DNA from: an uncultured Opitutia bacterium
Lineage (GTDB): Bacteria > Verrucomicrobiota > Verrucomicrobiia > Opitutales > Opitutaceae
Direction: 5' to 3'
Assembly: GCA_903862955.1 (NCBI GenBank)
Contig: CAIPAH010000030.1
Span: forward strand, 1-64,000
Length of the DNA: 64,000 nucleotides
The translations under genes and the position numbers were made by a program. Each line of letters begins with the position of its first letter. Within the stretch, counting starts at the first letter, position 1. Of the stretch, positions 10,408-21,324 are shown in pieces. Below the pieces are notes generated by a model, which saw nothing but the letters and a program-made list of their open reading frames with translations, had not been told where the DNA came from and searched no databases.

Positions 10408-11043
10408 TCAGCTGACCGCGAGATACTCGGCCACGCCGGCGTTGGTCGCCTTCATGCCGCGCTTGCCCCGGCTCCAGTTGGCGGGGCAGACCTCGCCGTA
10501 TTTCTCGACGAACTGCAGGGCGTCCACCATGCGGACCGCCTCCTCGACATTGCGGCCGAGCGGCAGGTCGTTCACCAGCGCGTGGCGCACCTTGCCCTTG
10601 AGGTCGATCAGGAACAGGCCGCGATAGGCAATCAGCTCGCCCGTCGCCGTGAAGGGCGCACCCGGGGTCGCGCCGGCCTGCAGTTCGCCCGCGAGCACGC
10701 CGTAGGCGGAGGAGATGGTCTTGTTCGTGTCGGCCACGAGCGGATAGGTCACGCCCTTGATGCCGCCCCGGTCCTTCGGGACCTGCAGCCAGCCCCAGTG
10801 CGACTGCTCCGTGTCCGTCGAGCAGGCCACCACGGCAGTATTGAGCGCCTGAAAGTCCGGCAACGCGGCCTGGAACGCGTGTAACTCGCTGGGGCAGACG
10901 AACGTGAAATCCTTCGGGTAGAAGAAGAACACCACGTATTGCTTGCCGAGATAGCGCGTCAGGGAGAAGTCGCTGACGACCTCACCGTTGACGACAGCGT
11001 TGGCGTTGAAAAGTGGAGCGGATTTACCGACGAGGGTACTCAT
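10408..11043 (-). CDS. 2-Cys peroxiredoxin (AhpC/Prx1 family)
   Basis: A thiol peroxidase that reduces H2O2 and organic hydroperoxides with electrons from thioredoxin or AhpF. 211 residues. The peroxidatic cysteine is C50 in FYPKDFTFVCPSE, and the resolving cysteine lies near residue 186 in YGEVCPANW. The conserved Prx arginine segment and GLFLID strand are present. The ATG at 11043 starts the family N-terminus (MSTLVGKSAPLF); a longer frame upstream looks non-coding. It lies upstream of katG on the same strand, but a terminator separates them. Confidence 0.92.
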   Translation of the reverse strand: MSTLVGKSAPLFNANAVVNGEVVSDFSLTRYLGKQYVVFFFYPKDFTFVCPSELHAFQAALPDFQALNTAVVACSTDTEQSHWGWLQVPKDRGGIKGVTYPLVADTNKTISSAYGVLAGELQAGATPGAPFTATGELIAYRGLFLIDLKGKVRHALVNDLPLGRNVEEAVRMVDALQFVEKYGEVCPANWSRGKRGMKATNAGVAEYLAVS

Positions 11044-11130
11044 GCCCGCACCCAAGAGGGAAACTTGTCGACGCACAAGTCCCGAGCGGGCTGCTGACAG
11101 GAAAAACCGCGACAAAATATGCGCAGCCGC

Positions 11131-12819
<1,689 letters not shown>

Positions 12820-12890
12820 TGTCAGGAGTTAAAGGGTTCAGTCTCGCTGAGCCCCACCCTATTGCAATCCGGAAACCCGCGCCGGCCGGG

Positions 12891-13013
12891 TCAGAGCTCC
12901 GCCTTGATCCGGTCCAGCACCAGCAACGAAAGCGCCTCGTCACCAAAGACTCCCGGGCAACCGCCCTTCGCGCTTGGCTTGTCGCTGGCGGGTTGCCTAT
13001 CTTGCTCGGCCAT
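12891..13013 (-). CDS. Possible 40-codon protein upstream of rhlE
   Basis: A short minus-strand frame ends in a plausible amphipathic helix (FGDEALSLLVLDRIKAEL). It lies between rhlE and pilT and overlaps the putative pilT promoter. No family is recognised and the start has only a weak AGGG in front. Chance is a serious alternative. Confidence 0.2.
   Translation of the reverse strand: MAEQDRQPASDKPSAKGGCPGVFGDEALSLLVLDRIKAEL
12974..13003 (+). promoter_or_regulatory. Possible sigma-70 promoter of the pilT pair
   Basis: TTGGCT and TATCTT are separated by 18 bases, and the -10 ends 25 bases before the first pilT ATG. Confidence 0.35.
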
Positions 13014-13028
13014 CCCTACTTCACCTGC

Positions 13029-14447
13029 ATGAATGCCGATATCCTCTGGCTGGTTCGACTGGGTCTCGATCAGGGCCTGTTCAGCCGCGAACATTGCCTT
13101 GTCGTGCGCACCGCCGTGGGTGAGGACGCCGGCATCGGCGATTTCGCGCAGCGGCTGATCGACGACGGCTACGTCGAGGACGTCGATACGCTCGAGAAGG
13201 TCGCCGGTCTCGCGATGGCCAAGGCCCAAAAAGGCCCGCCAGCCGATGATCCGTTCGTGGGCAGTGGCACCGAGGCGCCGTTCGTGGCCAAGCCCGTGCC
13301 CGGCGGCGAAACGAAGAAGAACCTCGCGACGGGCCCCGCCCCGAAGTTTTCATTCGATACGATCGGGATGCTCGACGACGCCAGCCTCGCCTCGGCCTTT
13401 CGCGGGCTGCTCCGGCAGACCGCGGACTACGGCGCGAGCGACCTGCACCTTTCGACCAACTCCCGGCCGTTCGTCCGCAAAAACCGCCAGCTCGCGTTCC
13501 TTTCCGATTACGTGCTGACAGCCGAGGACGCCCTGCGGCTCAACACCGTCCTGCTGTCCGAGGGGCAGCGGAAGATTTTCCTCGAGCGCAAGGACTACGA
13601 CTTCGCCCTGGCCCTCGGCGGCGCCGACCGGTATCGCGTGAACCTGCTCTTTCACAAGAGCGGCGCCGCGGGTTCCTACCGCATGGTGCCCGACAAGGTC
13701 CGCACGCTGGGCGACCTGGGCTACGCCGAGCACCTCGAGACCCTCAAGAAGCTGCTGTCCTATCACAACGGCCTGATCCTCATCACCGGCCCCGTGGGTT
13801 CCGGCAAGACCACCACCCTCGCGGCGATGGTCGCCTATCTCAACGAGACGCGCACCGACCACATCATCACCGTCGAGGATCCCATCGAGGTCGTCCAGGC
13901 CGCCAAGGGCTGCAACGTCACCCAGCGCGAAATCGGCGAGCACACGAAATCCTTCGCCTCGGCGCTGAAGGGCGCGCTCCGCGAGGACCCGGACATCATC
14001 GTCATCGGCGAACTTCGTGACCTCGAGACCATCGAGATGGCCATCACTGCCTCGGAAACCGGCCACCTGGTCATCGGCACGATGCACACCAGCGACGCCG
14101 CCACGACGCTCAACCGCGTGCTGGACGTTTTCCCGCCCGGCCAGTTGATGCAGATCCGCGCCAGCGTCGCCGAGAGCCTCCGCGGCGTCGTGTGCCAGCG
14201 CCTGCTGCCCGACGTCAAGGGCGGCATCACGCTCGCGTGCGAGATCCTCATCAACAACACCGCGGTGCAAAACCTCATCCGCGAGGGCAAGTCCCAGGGC
14301 CTGCGCAACACCATGGAAACCGGCGTGCGCGAGGGCATGTGCCTCATGGACAATGTCATTTTCCGCCTCTGGCAGGAGCAAAAGATCTCCACGGACACGG
14401 CGCTGACCAACATCACCAACCGCACGCTGCGGGCGCGCATCATCTGA
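13029..14447 (+). CDS. pilT: PilT-type twitching ATPase with N-terminal extension
   Basis: A hexameric retraction ATPase of type IV pili, at the cytoplasmic face of the inner membrane. 472 residues, about 110 more than ordinary PilT. The extra N-terminal part (1-110) resembles the helical head that some GspE/PilB ATPases carry and ends in a proline/lysine-rich linker. The core has SDLHLS (137-142), Walker A GPVGSGKT (254-261), the Asp box VEDPIE, Walker B with IIVIGELRD, and the His box GTMHTSDA. AVQNLIREGK stands for the AIRNLIRE retraction motif. Two bases separate it from the second pilT, so the two are cotranscribed. Confidence 0.88.
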   Translation: MNADILWLVRLGLDQGLFSREHCLVVRTAVGEDAGIGDFAQRLIDDGYVEDVDTLEKVAGLAMAKAQKGPPADDPFVGSGTEAPFVAKPVPGGETKKNLATGPAPKFSFDTIGMLDDASLASAFRGLLRQTADYGASDLHLSTNSRPFVRKNRQLAFLSDYVLTAEDALRLNTVLLSEGQRKIFLERKDYDFALALGGADRYRVNLLFHKSGAAGSYRMVPDKVRTLGDLGYAEHLETLKKLLSYHNGLILITGPVGSGKTTTLAAMVAYLNETRTDHIITVEDPIEVVQAAKGCNVTQREIGEHTKSFASALKGALREDPDIIVIGELRDLETIEMAITASETGHLVIGTMHTSDAATTLNRVLDVFPPGQLMQIRASVAESLRGVVCQRLLPDVKGGITLACEILINNTAVQNLIREGKSQGLRNTMETGVREGMCLMDNVIFRLWQEQKISTDTALTNITNRTLRARII

Positions 14448-14449
14448 CC

Positions 14450-15526
14450 ATGGCCATCGTCGACCAACTTCTCCGCACCATGCTCGACCAGGGCGGGTCC
14501 GACCTCCACCTCACCGTCGGCCTGCCTCCGAAGGCCCGCATCGCTGGCACGTTGAAACCCATCGCCCCGGAACCCCTCGATGCCGCGGGAATGGAAAAAA
14601 TGCTCCGCCAGGTCGTCTCGGATCACAAGTGGGAGGACTTCCTCGAGCGCAAGGACCTCGACCTCGCCCACGAGATCCCCGGCGTCGCGCGCTTCCGCGG
14701 CAACTTCCTCTACAACCACTGGGGCCAGGCCGCGGTCTTCCGCCAGATTCCTGTCAAGATCCGCTCGTTCGAGGACCTCAAGCTGCCCGAGTCCCTCAAG
14801 AAGCTCTGCAACCTCAATGAGGGCCTCGTCGTCGTCACCGGCCCCACCGGCTCAGGCAAGTCGACCACGCTCGCGGCGATGATCGACTACATCAACACGA
14901 ACTCCGCCAAGCACATCATCACGATCGAGGACCCGATCGAGTTCGTTCACACCGCCAAGCAGTCGACCATCATCCACCGCGAGGTCGGCGAGCACACGAG
15001 TTCGTTCGCCGCCGCGCTGAAAGGCGCCATGCGCCACGACCCCGACATCGTCCTCCTCGGCGAAATGCGCGAGATGGAAACCATCAAGCTCGCCCTCGGC
15101 TGCGCCTCGATGGGCATGCTCGTCTTCGGCACGCTGCACACCAACAACGCCCAAAAGACCGTCGTCCGCATCATCAACACCTTCCCCGCCGAGGAACAGA
15201 ACCAGGTCCGCGTCATGCTCTCGAGCTGCCTCGCCGGCGTCGTTTCCCAGCTCCTCTGCAAGGCCATCCCCAAGGGCCGCTGCGCCGTGCACGAGATCCT
15301 GCTCACGCACGAGGCGCTGCCCAACACCATCCGCACCGGCCAGATCGCCAACATCCGCGCCATCATCGAGGGCGGCGCCAACGACGGCATGATCACGATG
15401 GACCAGAGCCTCATGGCGCGCGTCAAGGACGGCACCATCGAGGCAAAGGAGGCCTACATGAAAGCGGCCAACAAGGCGCTCTTCCAGGCCATGCTCAAGC
15501 CGGGCGACCTCGATTCCGCGCACTGA
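14450..15526 (+). CDS. PilT/PilU-type twitching ATPase
   Basis: Second retraction ATPase, 358 residues, the standard PilT/PilU length. SDLHLTVG (17-24), Walker A GPTGSGKS (131-138), IEDPIE (159-164), Walker B DIVLLGEMRE, and the His box GTLHTNNA are present. The PilT signature AIRNLIRE is changed to PNTIRTGQIAN, which fits a PilU-like partner better than PilT itself. The ATG lies two bases after the first gene stops. PilT-PilU hetero-complexes are known in other bacteria; pairing here is inferred from adjacency. Confidence 0.87.
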   Translation: MAIVDQLLRTMLDQGGSDLHLTVGLPPKARIAGTLKPIAPEPLDAAGMEKMLRQVVSDHKWEDFLERKDLDLAHEIPGVARFRGNFLYNHWGQAAVFRQIPVKIRSFEDLKLPESLKKLCNLNEGLVVVTGPTGSGKSTTLAAMIDYINTNSAKHIITIEDPIEFVHTAKQSTIIHREVGEHTSSFAAALKGAMRHDPDIVLLGEMREMETIKLALGCASMGMLVFGTLHTNNAQKTVVRIINTFPAEEQNQVRVMLSSCLAGVVSQLLCKAIPKGRCAVHEILLTHEALPNTIRTGQIANIRAIIEGGANDGMITMDQSLMARVKDGTIEAKEAYMKAANKALFQAMLKPGDLDSAH

Positions 15527-15576
15527 ATCGCGCCACGCGATTTGCCACCGCCCGGGGGCTGCACCATCTTCCAGGG

Positions 15577-16374
15577 ATGTCCTCCACCTTCGCCCTGCGC
15601 TCCGTCGCGCTTGTCACCCGGAAGATCGAAGCGGTCCTGCCGTTCTATCGCGACGCCCTCGGGCTGGTCGCCCGCCAGCCCGACGCCCACACGCTCACGC
15701 TGCATTTTTCCGCGACGTCCCCCGCGGTCATTACGTTCACCGAGGATCCTGACGCGGTGGAACCCACGGAACGCACCGCCGGCCTGTTCCACATCGCACT
15801 GCTCGTGCCCAGCCGCCCAGCGCTCGCCGCCGTGCTCGCGCGGCTGATCGAGCTGCGTCAACCCATCGAGGGCCTCTCCGACCACGGCGTCAGCGAGGCC
15901 ATTTACCTCGCCGACCCGGATGGCAATGGCCTGGAAATCTACCGCGACCGTCCCCGTGCCGAATGGCCGATGGCCGGCGACCGCGTCGCGATGGTCACCC
16001 GCGCCCTCGATCACCGCGCCCTGCTGCGCGAACTGCCCGTGCCCCCGCCCGCCGCGCCGCTCGGCGAGGCCACCTTCGGCCATTTGCACCTTTCCGTCAG
16101 TGCGCTCGAACCCGCCCGGAAATTCTACACGAGCGAACTCGGGCTCGAGGTTCGCCAAGACGACTATCCCGGCGCGGTGTTCATGGCCGCCGACGGCTAC
16201 CACCACCATGTGGCCATCAACACTTGGGGCTCGCCCCAGCCGCGCGGCACCAGGCCGCTTGTCGGCCTCGCCGGCTTCGTGGCCGCCACGAGCCGGACGA
16301 AGGTCCAAAAGTTACTCAGCGATCCCGACGGGATTCGCGTGACACTCGAGCCGCTCGGCGGAACCGGCGGTTGA
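15577..16374 (+). CDS. VOC-family protein, CatE-like two-domain dioxygenase/glyoxalase
   Basis: A 265-residue protein of the vicinal oxygen chelate superfamily with two repeated modules (about 8-125 and 165-245). Metal-site positions are visible: FHIALLV in module 1 with LADPDGNGLEIYRD, then GHLHLSV and HHHVAINTWGS in module 2. B. subtilis CatE (catechol 2,3-dioxygenase) has this arrangement, but substrate cannot be assigned from sequence alone. The TGA stop overlaps a TTGACT that may be the -35 box of the next gene. Confidence 0.78.
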   Translation: MSSTFALRSVALVTRKIEAVLPFYRDALGLVARQPDAHTLTLHFSATSPAVITFTEDPDAVEPTERTAGLFHIALLVPSRPALAAVLARLIELRQPIEGLSDHGVSEAIYLADPDGNGLEIYRDRPRAEWPMAGDRVAMVTRALDHRALLRELPVPPPAAPLGEATFGHLHLSVSALEPARKFYTSELGLEVRQDDYPGAVFMAADGYHHHVAINTWGSPQPRGTRPLVGLAGFVAATSRTKVQKLLSDPDGIRVTLEPLGGTGG

Positions 16375-16376
16375 CT
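16371..16376 (+). promoter_or_regulatory. Possible -35 box for the isomerase gene
   Basis: TTGACT lies 44 bases before the ATG at 16415, but no good -10 is seen at the right spacing. A TTGACT also stands 38 bases before the GNAT start at 20766. If used, both genes would have very short leaders. Confidence 0.3.
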
Positions 16377-16414
16377 TCCCTCCGGCGGGGCGCGAAATCC
16401 CGGGCATCTTTCCC

Positions 16415-17152
16415 ATGAAAAAGATCCCCGTGGCCCTGCAGCTTTATTCCGTGCGCGGTGATACCGCGACCGACTTTGCCGGCACCGTCGCCGCCGTGGC
16501 CAAGATGGGCTACACTGGGGTGGAACTCGCCGGTTACGGCAATCTCGACGCCAAGGGCGCCAAGGCCGCGCTCGACGCGGCCGGCTTGAAAGTGTCCGGC
16601 GCGCATTTCGGGATCAACGCCCTGCGCGGGGACTTCGACACCGTCGTCAACGACTCGCTGCTGCTCGGCACGCGCGAGGTGATCTGCCCGTGGTGGTTTC
16701 CCGGCCAGTATCTTTCCGCCGCCTCCTGCTCGCGCATCGGCGAGGAGCTCGGCGAGATTGGCGCCAAGCTCAGGGCTTTCGGCCTGAAGCTGAGCTTCCA
16801 CAATCACGCCGCCGAGCTGGCGATCGTCGAGGGCCGGCCCGCCTTCGAGTGGCTGCTGTCCGCCGCCGCGCCGCGGGATCTCAGCGCCGAGCTCGACGTG
16901 TATTGGGCCCACGTGGGCGGCGTCCCGCCGGAAAAATTCCTCCGCGACCACGGCGCCCGCGTGCGCCTGTTGCACTTGAAGGATGCCAAGGAAATCGGCC
17001 TCGGGCCGGTGGATTTCACCAAGGTCTTCGCCACGGCCGAGTCCATCGGCGCCGTCGAGTGGTATGTCGTCGAGCAGGAGTGGTATAACCACGCACCGAT
17101 GGAAAGCGTCCGCCGCTGCATCGAGCAGCTGAAGGCGTGGGACAAGGCCTGA
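16415..17152 (+). CDS. Sugar-phosphate isomerase/epimerase family TIM-barrel protein
   Basis: A 245-residue AP-endonuclease-2/xylose-isomerase-like barrel. Typical marks are VALQLYSVRGD at the N-terminus, GYTGVELAGY, SFHNHAAEL, ELDVYWAHVGG, LLHLKDAK and VVEQEWY, which provide the His/Glu/Asp metal ligands at strand ends. Family members include IolE/IolI-type inosose enzymes and many unassigned sugar isomerases. No operon partner hints at a substrate. It converges on the histidine kinase gene across a repeat-filled gap. Confidence 0.82.
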   Translation: MKKIPVALQLYSVRGDTATDFAGTVAAVAKMGYTGVELAGYGNLDAKGAKAALDAAGLKVSGAHFGINALRGDFDTVVNDSLLLGTREVICPWWFPGQYLSAASCSRIGEELGEIGAKLRAFGLKLSFHNHAAELAIVEGRPAFEWLLSAAAPRDLSAELDVYWAHVGGVPPEKFLRDHGARVRLLHLKDAKEIGLGPVDFTKVFATAESIGAVEWYVVEQEWYNHAPMESVRRCIEQLKAWDKA

Positions 17153-17311
17153 GCCGGAAGGTTCGGATCGTCCGGCATCGGATTTTTTGAAGCCGGAAGC
17201 CAGGAAGCCACGAAACGAGGCGCCGAACCTCATGGCTTCATGCTTGCCCGCCATAGCCTTGGCGAAGGCGGGGCTTCCGGCTAAACCCAGATTGGTCGGG
17301 CTCCGGCTTCA
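17150..17311. repeat. Inverted repeat of the 2313 family, interrupted by a second hairpin
   Basis: The left arm (17191-17210) begins AGCCGGAAGCCAGG as at 2313. The right arm (17271-17282) holds only the last 12 bases of the partner. Between them is a CCCGCC/GGCGGG hairpin (17247-17272). A further outer pair, TGAGCCGGAAG (17150) and CTCCGGCTTCA (17301-17311), contains the TGA stops of both convergent genes. Confidence 0.65.
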
Positions 17312-20300
17312 CTTTCCCGCCAGTGCCGACCGGAGCACCTTCGTGAGGTCGGCGACGCGGTAGGGCTTTGGCACGATGCCGCAGAACCCATGCTCGCGGA
17401 AATTCGCGAGCACCGGGTCGCCCGAGTAGCCGCTGGACACCACCGCACGCACCATCGGATCCAGTTTCCGCAACTCCTGCATCGCCTCGCGTCCGCCCAT
17501 CGCGCCCGGCACCGTCAGGTCCATCATCACCAAGTCATACGGGTGCCCCGCGCTGCGCGCCGCGGCATATTCCCGCACCAGCTCGGCACCATCGGCGACA
17601 GTCTTGACCGACAGGCCCAGCCGGACCAGCAGCGTGTCCACCATCTGGCGGATCGGCTCCTCGTCGTCCATGAACAGGATGCGGCCCGTCATCGCCTCGA
17701 ACGGCGAACGGCTCGCCTCCAGCGTGACCGGCGCCTGCTTGGCCGCGGCCAGCCACATGTGGAACGTCGTGCCCTTGCCGAGCTCCGACTCGACCCTCAC
17801 GTGGCCGTGGTGCTTGCGGATGATCGAATAAACCGTCGCCAGGCCGAGCCCGCTGCCCTGCTCCTTCGTGGTGAAATACGGCTCGAAGATGCGCGCCAGG
17901 TTCTCGGGCCGGATGCCGCTGCCCGTGTCGGCGATGGACAGTTTCAGGTAGCGGCCCGCGGTCAGCGGCGTGACTGTGTCGGCCCCGAGTTCCTCGTTGT
18001 GCAACGTGATGCGGATGCTGCCGCCACCGTGCATCGCCTGCATCGCATTGATCACGAGATTCTGCACCACCTGCCCGATCTGCCCGCCATCCACGTCGGC
18101 AGCCCACAGGTCGTCCGCGATCTCAAATTCGCCGCGCACGGTCGACCCGTGCAGCGCGAACTTCGCGGCCTCGCGCACGATCTCGGGCAGCGCCACCGCC
18201 GTGCGCACCGGGTCGCCGCCCTTCGCAAACGTGAGCAGCTGCTGCGTGAGGTCGCGCGCGCGGAACGCCCCGCGCTCGGCTTCCTTCAGCCAGCGCATCG
18301 CCGCGGAGCTGGTGCCGGCGTCGAGCTGGGCCAGCGTCAGGTTGCCCATGACGATGGCGAGGATGTTGTTGAAATCGTGGGCGATGCCGCCGGCCAGGAT
18401 GCCGACCGACTCGAGCTTGGACGCGCGCTGCAGCTCGGCCTCCAGCCGCGTGCGCTCCGTCACGTCCCGCAAGACCAGCACCGCGCCCAAGCCTTTCCCG
18501 TCCGCATCGCGGATCGGCGCGCAGCAACCCTCGACGAGCACGCGCCCACCGATGCGGCGCAGCAACGCCGTTTGCGGTGGCAGGTCCACCACCCGGCCCG
18601 CGGCCAAGGCGGCGGCCACCGGCGGCGCGACCACCGCACCGGTTTTTTCGTGGCGCAGCGTGCAGACCTCGCCGATGCGGTGCCCGGTGGACGCACCGGA
18701 CGTCCAGCCGGTGATGGCGCAGGCCGCCTTGTTGATGAAGCGCACCTGCCCCTCGGCGTCGGTCGTGACCACGCCCTCGGCCATGGCACTCAGCGTCACG
18801 GCCAGCCGCTCGCGTTCCGCGGCCAACTCGAGTTCCGCCGCCTTGGTCTCGGTGAGATCCAGCAGCGCGTTCGGCGTGCGCTCGTAGTAGGGCTTGCCGT
18901 CCACGATGGGCACCCACCAGTGCGAATAAACGAGGTGGGGCGCGCCATCCAAGCCGAACAGCGTCATTTCGCCTTCGGACTCGTTGATGCCGTTCCACGC
19001 CGCGAGGAAGGATTGGCGGCGCTGGGCCCACGCTTCAGGCGACACGATTTGTCCGAGATTGATGGTCACTTCCTCCACCGTCTTGGCCCCGATCATGCGC
19101 AACGCCGCAGCATTTATGCCGAGGATCTTCACGTTACTCATGGCGGCGGCCATTTCCTCGGGGTGCGCATCGGCCCAGGCCGACAGGTCCGTCACGCCTT
19201 CGCGGCGCAGCCCCTCCATCCACTCGATGGTGGAGCGATAGTCGTATTCAACGATTTCGATCGGGGAATTCTCGAACAGCAGTCGGTAGCGCGACTCGCT
19301 TTCCCGCAACGCCATCAGGGCGCGCTCGTGCTCGGTCAGGTCCTTGGCGATGCTCAGCACCTGCTCGCGGCCCTGGTCGGTGAAAACCAGCGTGGTGATC
19401 TCCACGCGGACCTGGCGCCCGTCCTTGCTCCGATGCGTGTAGACGCCGAGCTGGTTCGGTCCCTGCCGCATGCCGCGCACGCCGATCTCGAGGTCCCTCA
19501 CTTCCTCCTCGGGGCGGATGTCCTTCAGCGTCATCCGCTCGAATTCCTCGCGCGTGTAGCCGTAGAACGCCATCGCCGCGTCGTTGACCGCGAGGAACCG
19601 CAGGGTTTCGCGGTCGTAAATCCACATCGGATACGGGTGCGACAGGAACAGCCGGCGGTAGCGCTTCTCGCTCTCCCGCAGCGCGCGCTCGCTGTGCTTG
19701 CTCTCGCTGATGTCCGTGTGGACGCCTACGACGCGCACCACCTCGCCCGCCTCGTTGAGCTGGGCCTTGCCGCGCGAGAGGATCCATTTGTAGGTGCCGT
19801 CCTTGCAGCGCATGCGGTGCTCGACGTGGTAATACGGCTGGCGCCCCGCCACGTGCTCGCCCATCGCGTGGCGGCCGAGGTGGACGTCGTCGGGATGGAT
19901 GCGCGGGATCCAGTCCTCCCGCCGGCTGGACAACTCGTGCGGTGCGAAGCCCAGGATCTCCTTGCTGCGGTCCGAATAGAAACTCTCGCCCGTCGCGAGG
20001 TTGTTTTCCCAGATGCCGGAATCGAGCCCCAGCACGGCCAGCCGCCACCGATCCTCGCTCTCCCGCAGCGCCACCTCCGCCCGTTTGCGCGCGGTGATGT
20101 CCGTCACCAGCCCTTGCACGTAAAGCAGGCGGCCCTCGGAGTCGCGGACGGCGCGCACATTTTCCGAGATCCAGATCCGTGAGCCATCAGGCCGCACAAC
20201 CTCCGACTCGAAGTCCGTGATCCGGTCCATCCCGGAATCCAAGAGCTGGAAAAACTCCTCGCGCCGCGTCGGCGACGCGTAGCACGCCGCCACCTTGCCC

Positions 20301-20653
20301 GGCGGCAGGGCCAGCAGTTCCTCCGCGCTGCGATAACCGAGGATCCGCGCCATCGCCGGGTTGGCCAGTTGGAAGCCGCCCTCGGGCGGGTTCTTGTAGA
20401 TGCCCTCAACCGCGTTTTCGAACAGGTCGCGGAATTGCTCCTCCGACGCGCGCAGCTCGACCGTGCGCCGCTGCAGCAAAGTGCGCAGGTAGAGGATCAG
20501 CGCGACCACCGCCGTCACCGCGAGGATGTCCACGCCGACCTCCAGTCCCAGCGAGGACCAGTTGCCGGGTTCGCGCGCCTCCGCCACCGGCGCCGCGCCA
20601 GCGCGGAATGCCACCAGCAAAAGGACGAAGAATAGCGTCAGCGGGCGCTTCAT
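17309..20653 (-). CDS. Hybrid sensor histidine kinase with multiple PAS domains and receiver
   Basis: A 1,114-residue membrane-attached sensor. A signal peptide (1-21) and one transmembrane helix (about 37-59) are followed by PAS domains at about 70-195, 200-325, 330-445, 450-600 and 605-735; the fourth is irregular. The dimerisation box holds the phospho-acceptor histidine in GGIAHDFNN, then HATPase boxes NLVINAMQAM, DTGSGIRP and GSGLGLATVYSI. A receiver (about 985-1110) has MDDEE, an acceptor Asp in MMDLTVPG and KPY. There is almost no periplasmic sensor, so the PAS tandem probably senses internal redox or ligand signals. Nearby HPt and NarL genes suggest a phosphorelay. Confidence 0.9.
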   Translation of the reverse strand: MKRPLTLFFVLLLVAFRAGAAPVAEAREPGNWSSLGLEVGVDILAVTAVVALILYLRTLLQRRTVELRASEEQFRDLFENAVEGIYKNPPEGGFQLANPAMARILGYRSAEELLALPPGKVAACYASPTRREEFFQLLDSGMDRITDFESEVVRPDGSRIWISENVRAVRDSEGRLLYVQGLVTDITARKRAEVALRESEDRWRLAVLGLDSGIWENNLATGESFYSDRSKEILGFAPHELSSRREDWIPRIHPDDVHLGRHAMGEHVAGRQPYYHVEHRMRCKDGTYKWILSRGKAQLNEAGEVVRVVGVHTDISESKHSERALRESEKRYRRLFLSHPYPMWIYDRETLRFLAVNDAAMAFYGYTREEFERMTLKDIRPEEEVRDLEIGVRGMRQGPNQLGVYTHRSKDGRQVRVEITTLVFTDQGREQVLSIAKDLTEHERALMALRESESRYRLLFENSPIEIVEYDYRSTIEWMEGLRREGVTDLSAWADAHPEEMAAAMSNVKILGINAAALRMIGAKTVEEVTINLGQIVSPEAWAQRRQSFLAAWNGINESEGEMTLFGLDGAPHLVYSHWWVPIVDGKPYYERTPNALLDLTETKAAELELAAERERLAVTLSAMAEGVVTTDAEGQVRFINKAACAITGWTSGASTGHRIGEVCTLRHEKTGAVVAPPVAAALAAGRVVDLPPQTALLRRIGGRVLVEGCCAPIRDADGKGLGAVLVLRDVTERTRLEAELQRASKLESVGILAGGIAHDFNNILAIVMGNLTLAQLDAGTSSAAMRWLKEAERGAFRARDLTQQLLTFAKGGDPVRTAVALPEIVREAAKFALHGSTVRGEFEIADDLWAADVDGGQIGQVVQNLVINAMQAMHGGGSIRITLHNEELGADTVTPLTAGRYLKLSIADTGSGIRPENLARIFEPYFTTKEQGSGLGLATVYSIIRKHHGHVRVESELGKGTTFHMWLAAAKQAPVTLEASRSPFEAMTGRILFMDDEEPIRQMVDTLLVRLGLSVKTVADGAELVREYAAARSAGHPYDLVMMDLTVPGAMGGREAMQELRKLDPMVRAVVSSGYSGDPVLANFREHGFCGIVPKPYRVADLTKVLRSALAGK

Positions 20654-20765
20654 GACGGCTTCAAGCAGGACCCCTTCACCCTAGCCGGGGAGGGCATTTT
20701 TTGTCGAGGGACAATCCCCCCGCCCGCTTGACTTTCTCGCGTGCTGCGCCGGCCTGAGGCCTGCC

Positions 20766-21257
20766 ATGCCCCACCAGATCCGACCCGCCACGGCGGCCGA
20801 CGTCCCGTTGATTCTGCGCTTCATCCGCGGCCTCGCCGCCTATGAAAAGCTCCTCCCCGAGGTCGAGGCGACCGAGGCGACCCTCGCCGCCACGCTCTTC
20901 GGTCCGCGCCCCGCCGCGGAGTGCGTGCTCGCCTTTGCGGAAAACGGCGCACCCGCGGGTTTTGCCATTTTTTTCACGAATTACTCCACCTTCCTCGCCC
21001 GTCCCGGCCTGTATCTCGAGGACCTGTTCGTGGAGCCGGAGTGGCGCGGCCGCGGCATCGGCAAAGCTCTGCTGCTGCACCTCGCGGCCCTTGCCAACCA
21101 ACGCGGCTGCGGCCGGATGGAATGGAGCGTCCTCGACTGGAACCAGCCCGCGATCGACTTTTACGAATCGATCGGCGCCGTGCGCAAAACCGAGTGGACA
21201 ACCTGCCGGCTCAGCGGTCCCGCCCTCGCCCGCTACGCCCCGACCCGCGCCCGTTGA
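20766..21257 (+). CDS. GNAT N-acetyltransferase, diamine acetyltransferase-like
   Basis: A 163-residue GNAT protein. IRPATAADVPLILRFIRGLAAYEK, FTNYSTFLARPGLYLEDLFV and the motif A loop EPEWRGRGIGKALL closely follow spermidine/spermine acetyltransferase (SSAT)-like enzymes, as does VLDWNQPAIDFYESIGA. Polyamines, diamines or thialysine are likely substrates. It stands between the kinase (divergent) and the HPt gene (67 bases downstream, same strand). A TTGACT lies 38 bases before the ATG. No role in the phosphorelay is implied by sequence. Confidence 0.83.
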   Translation: MPHQIRPATAADVPLILRFIRGLAAYEKLLPEVEATEATLAATLFGPRPAAECVLAFAENGAPAGFAIFFTNYSTFLARPGLYLEDLFVEPEWRGRGIGKALLLHLAALANQRGCGRMEWSVLDWNQPAIDFYESIGAVRKTEWTTCRLSGPALARYAPTRAR

Positions 21258-21324
21258 TGCCGCCGGGCGCAGGCTTGCGGGAGGGATTGCAGTTTGCCCG
21301 TGGCCTGACCTAGCCTGAGACCCC

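Noticed and set aside
17390-20182. 930-codon plus-strand frame opposite the hybrid kinase
   Set aside because: Antisense shadow with no recognisable fold; the kinase on the other strand has complete domains.
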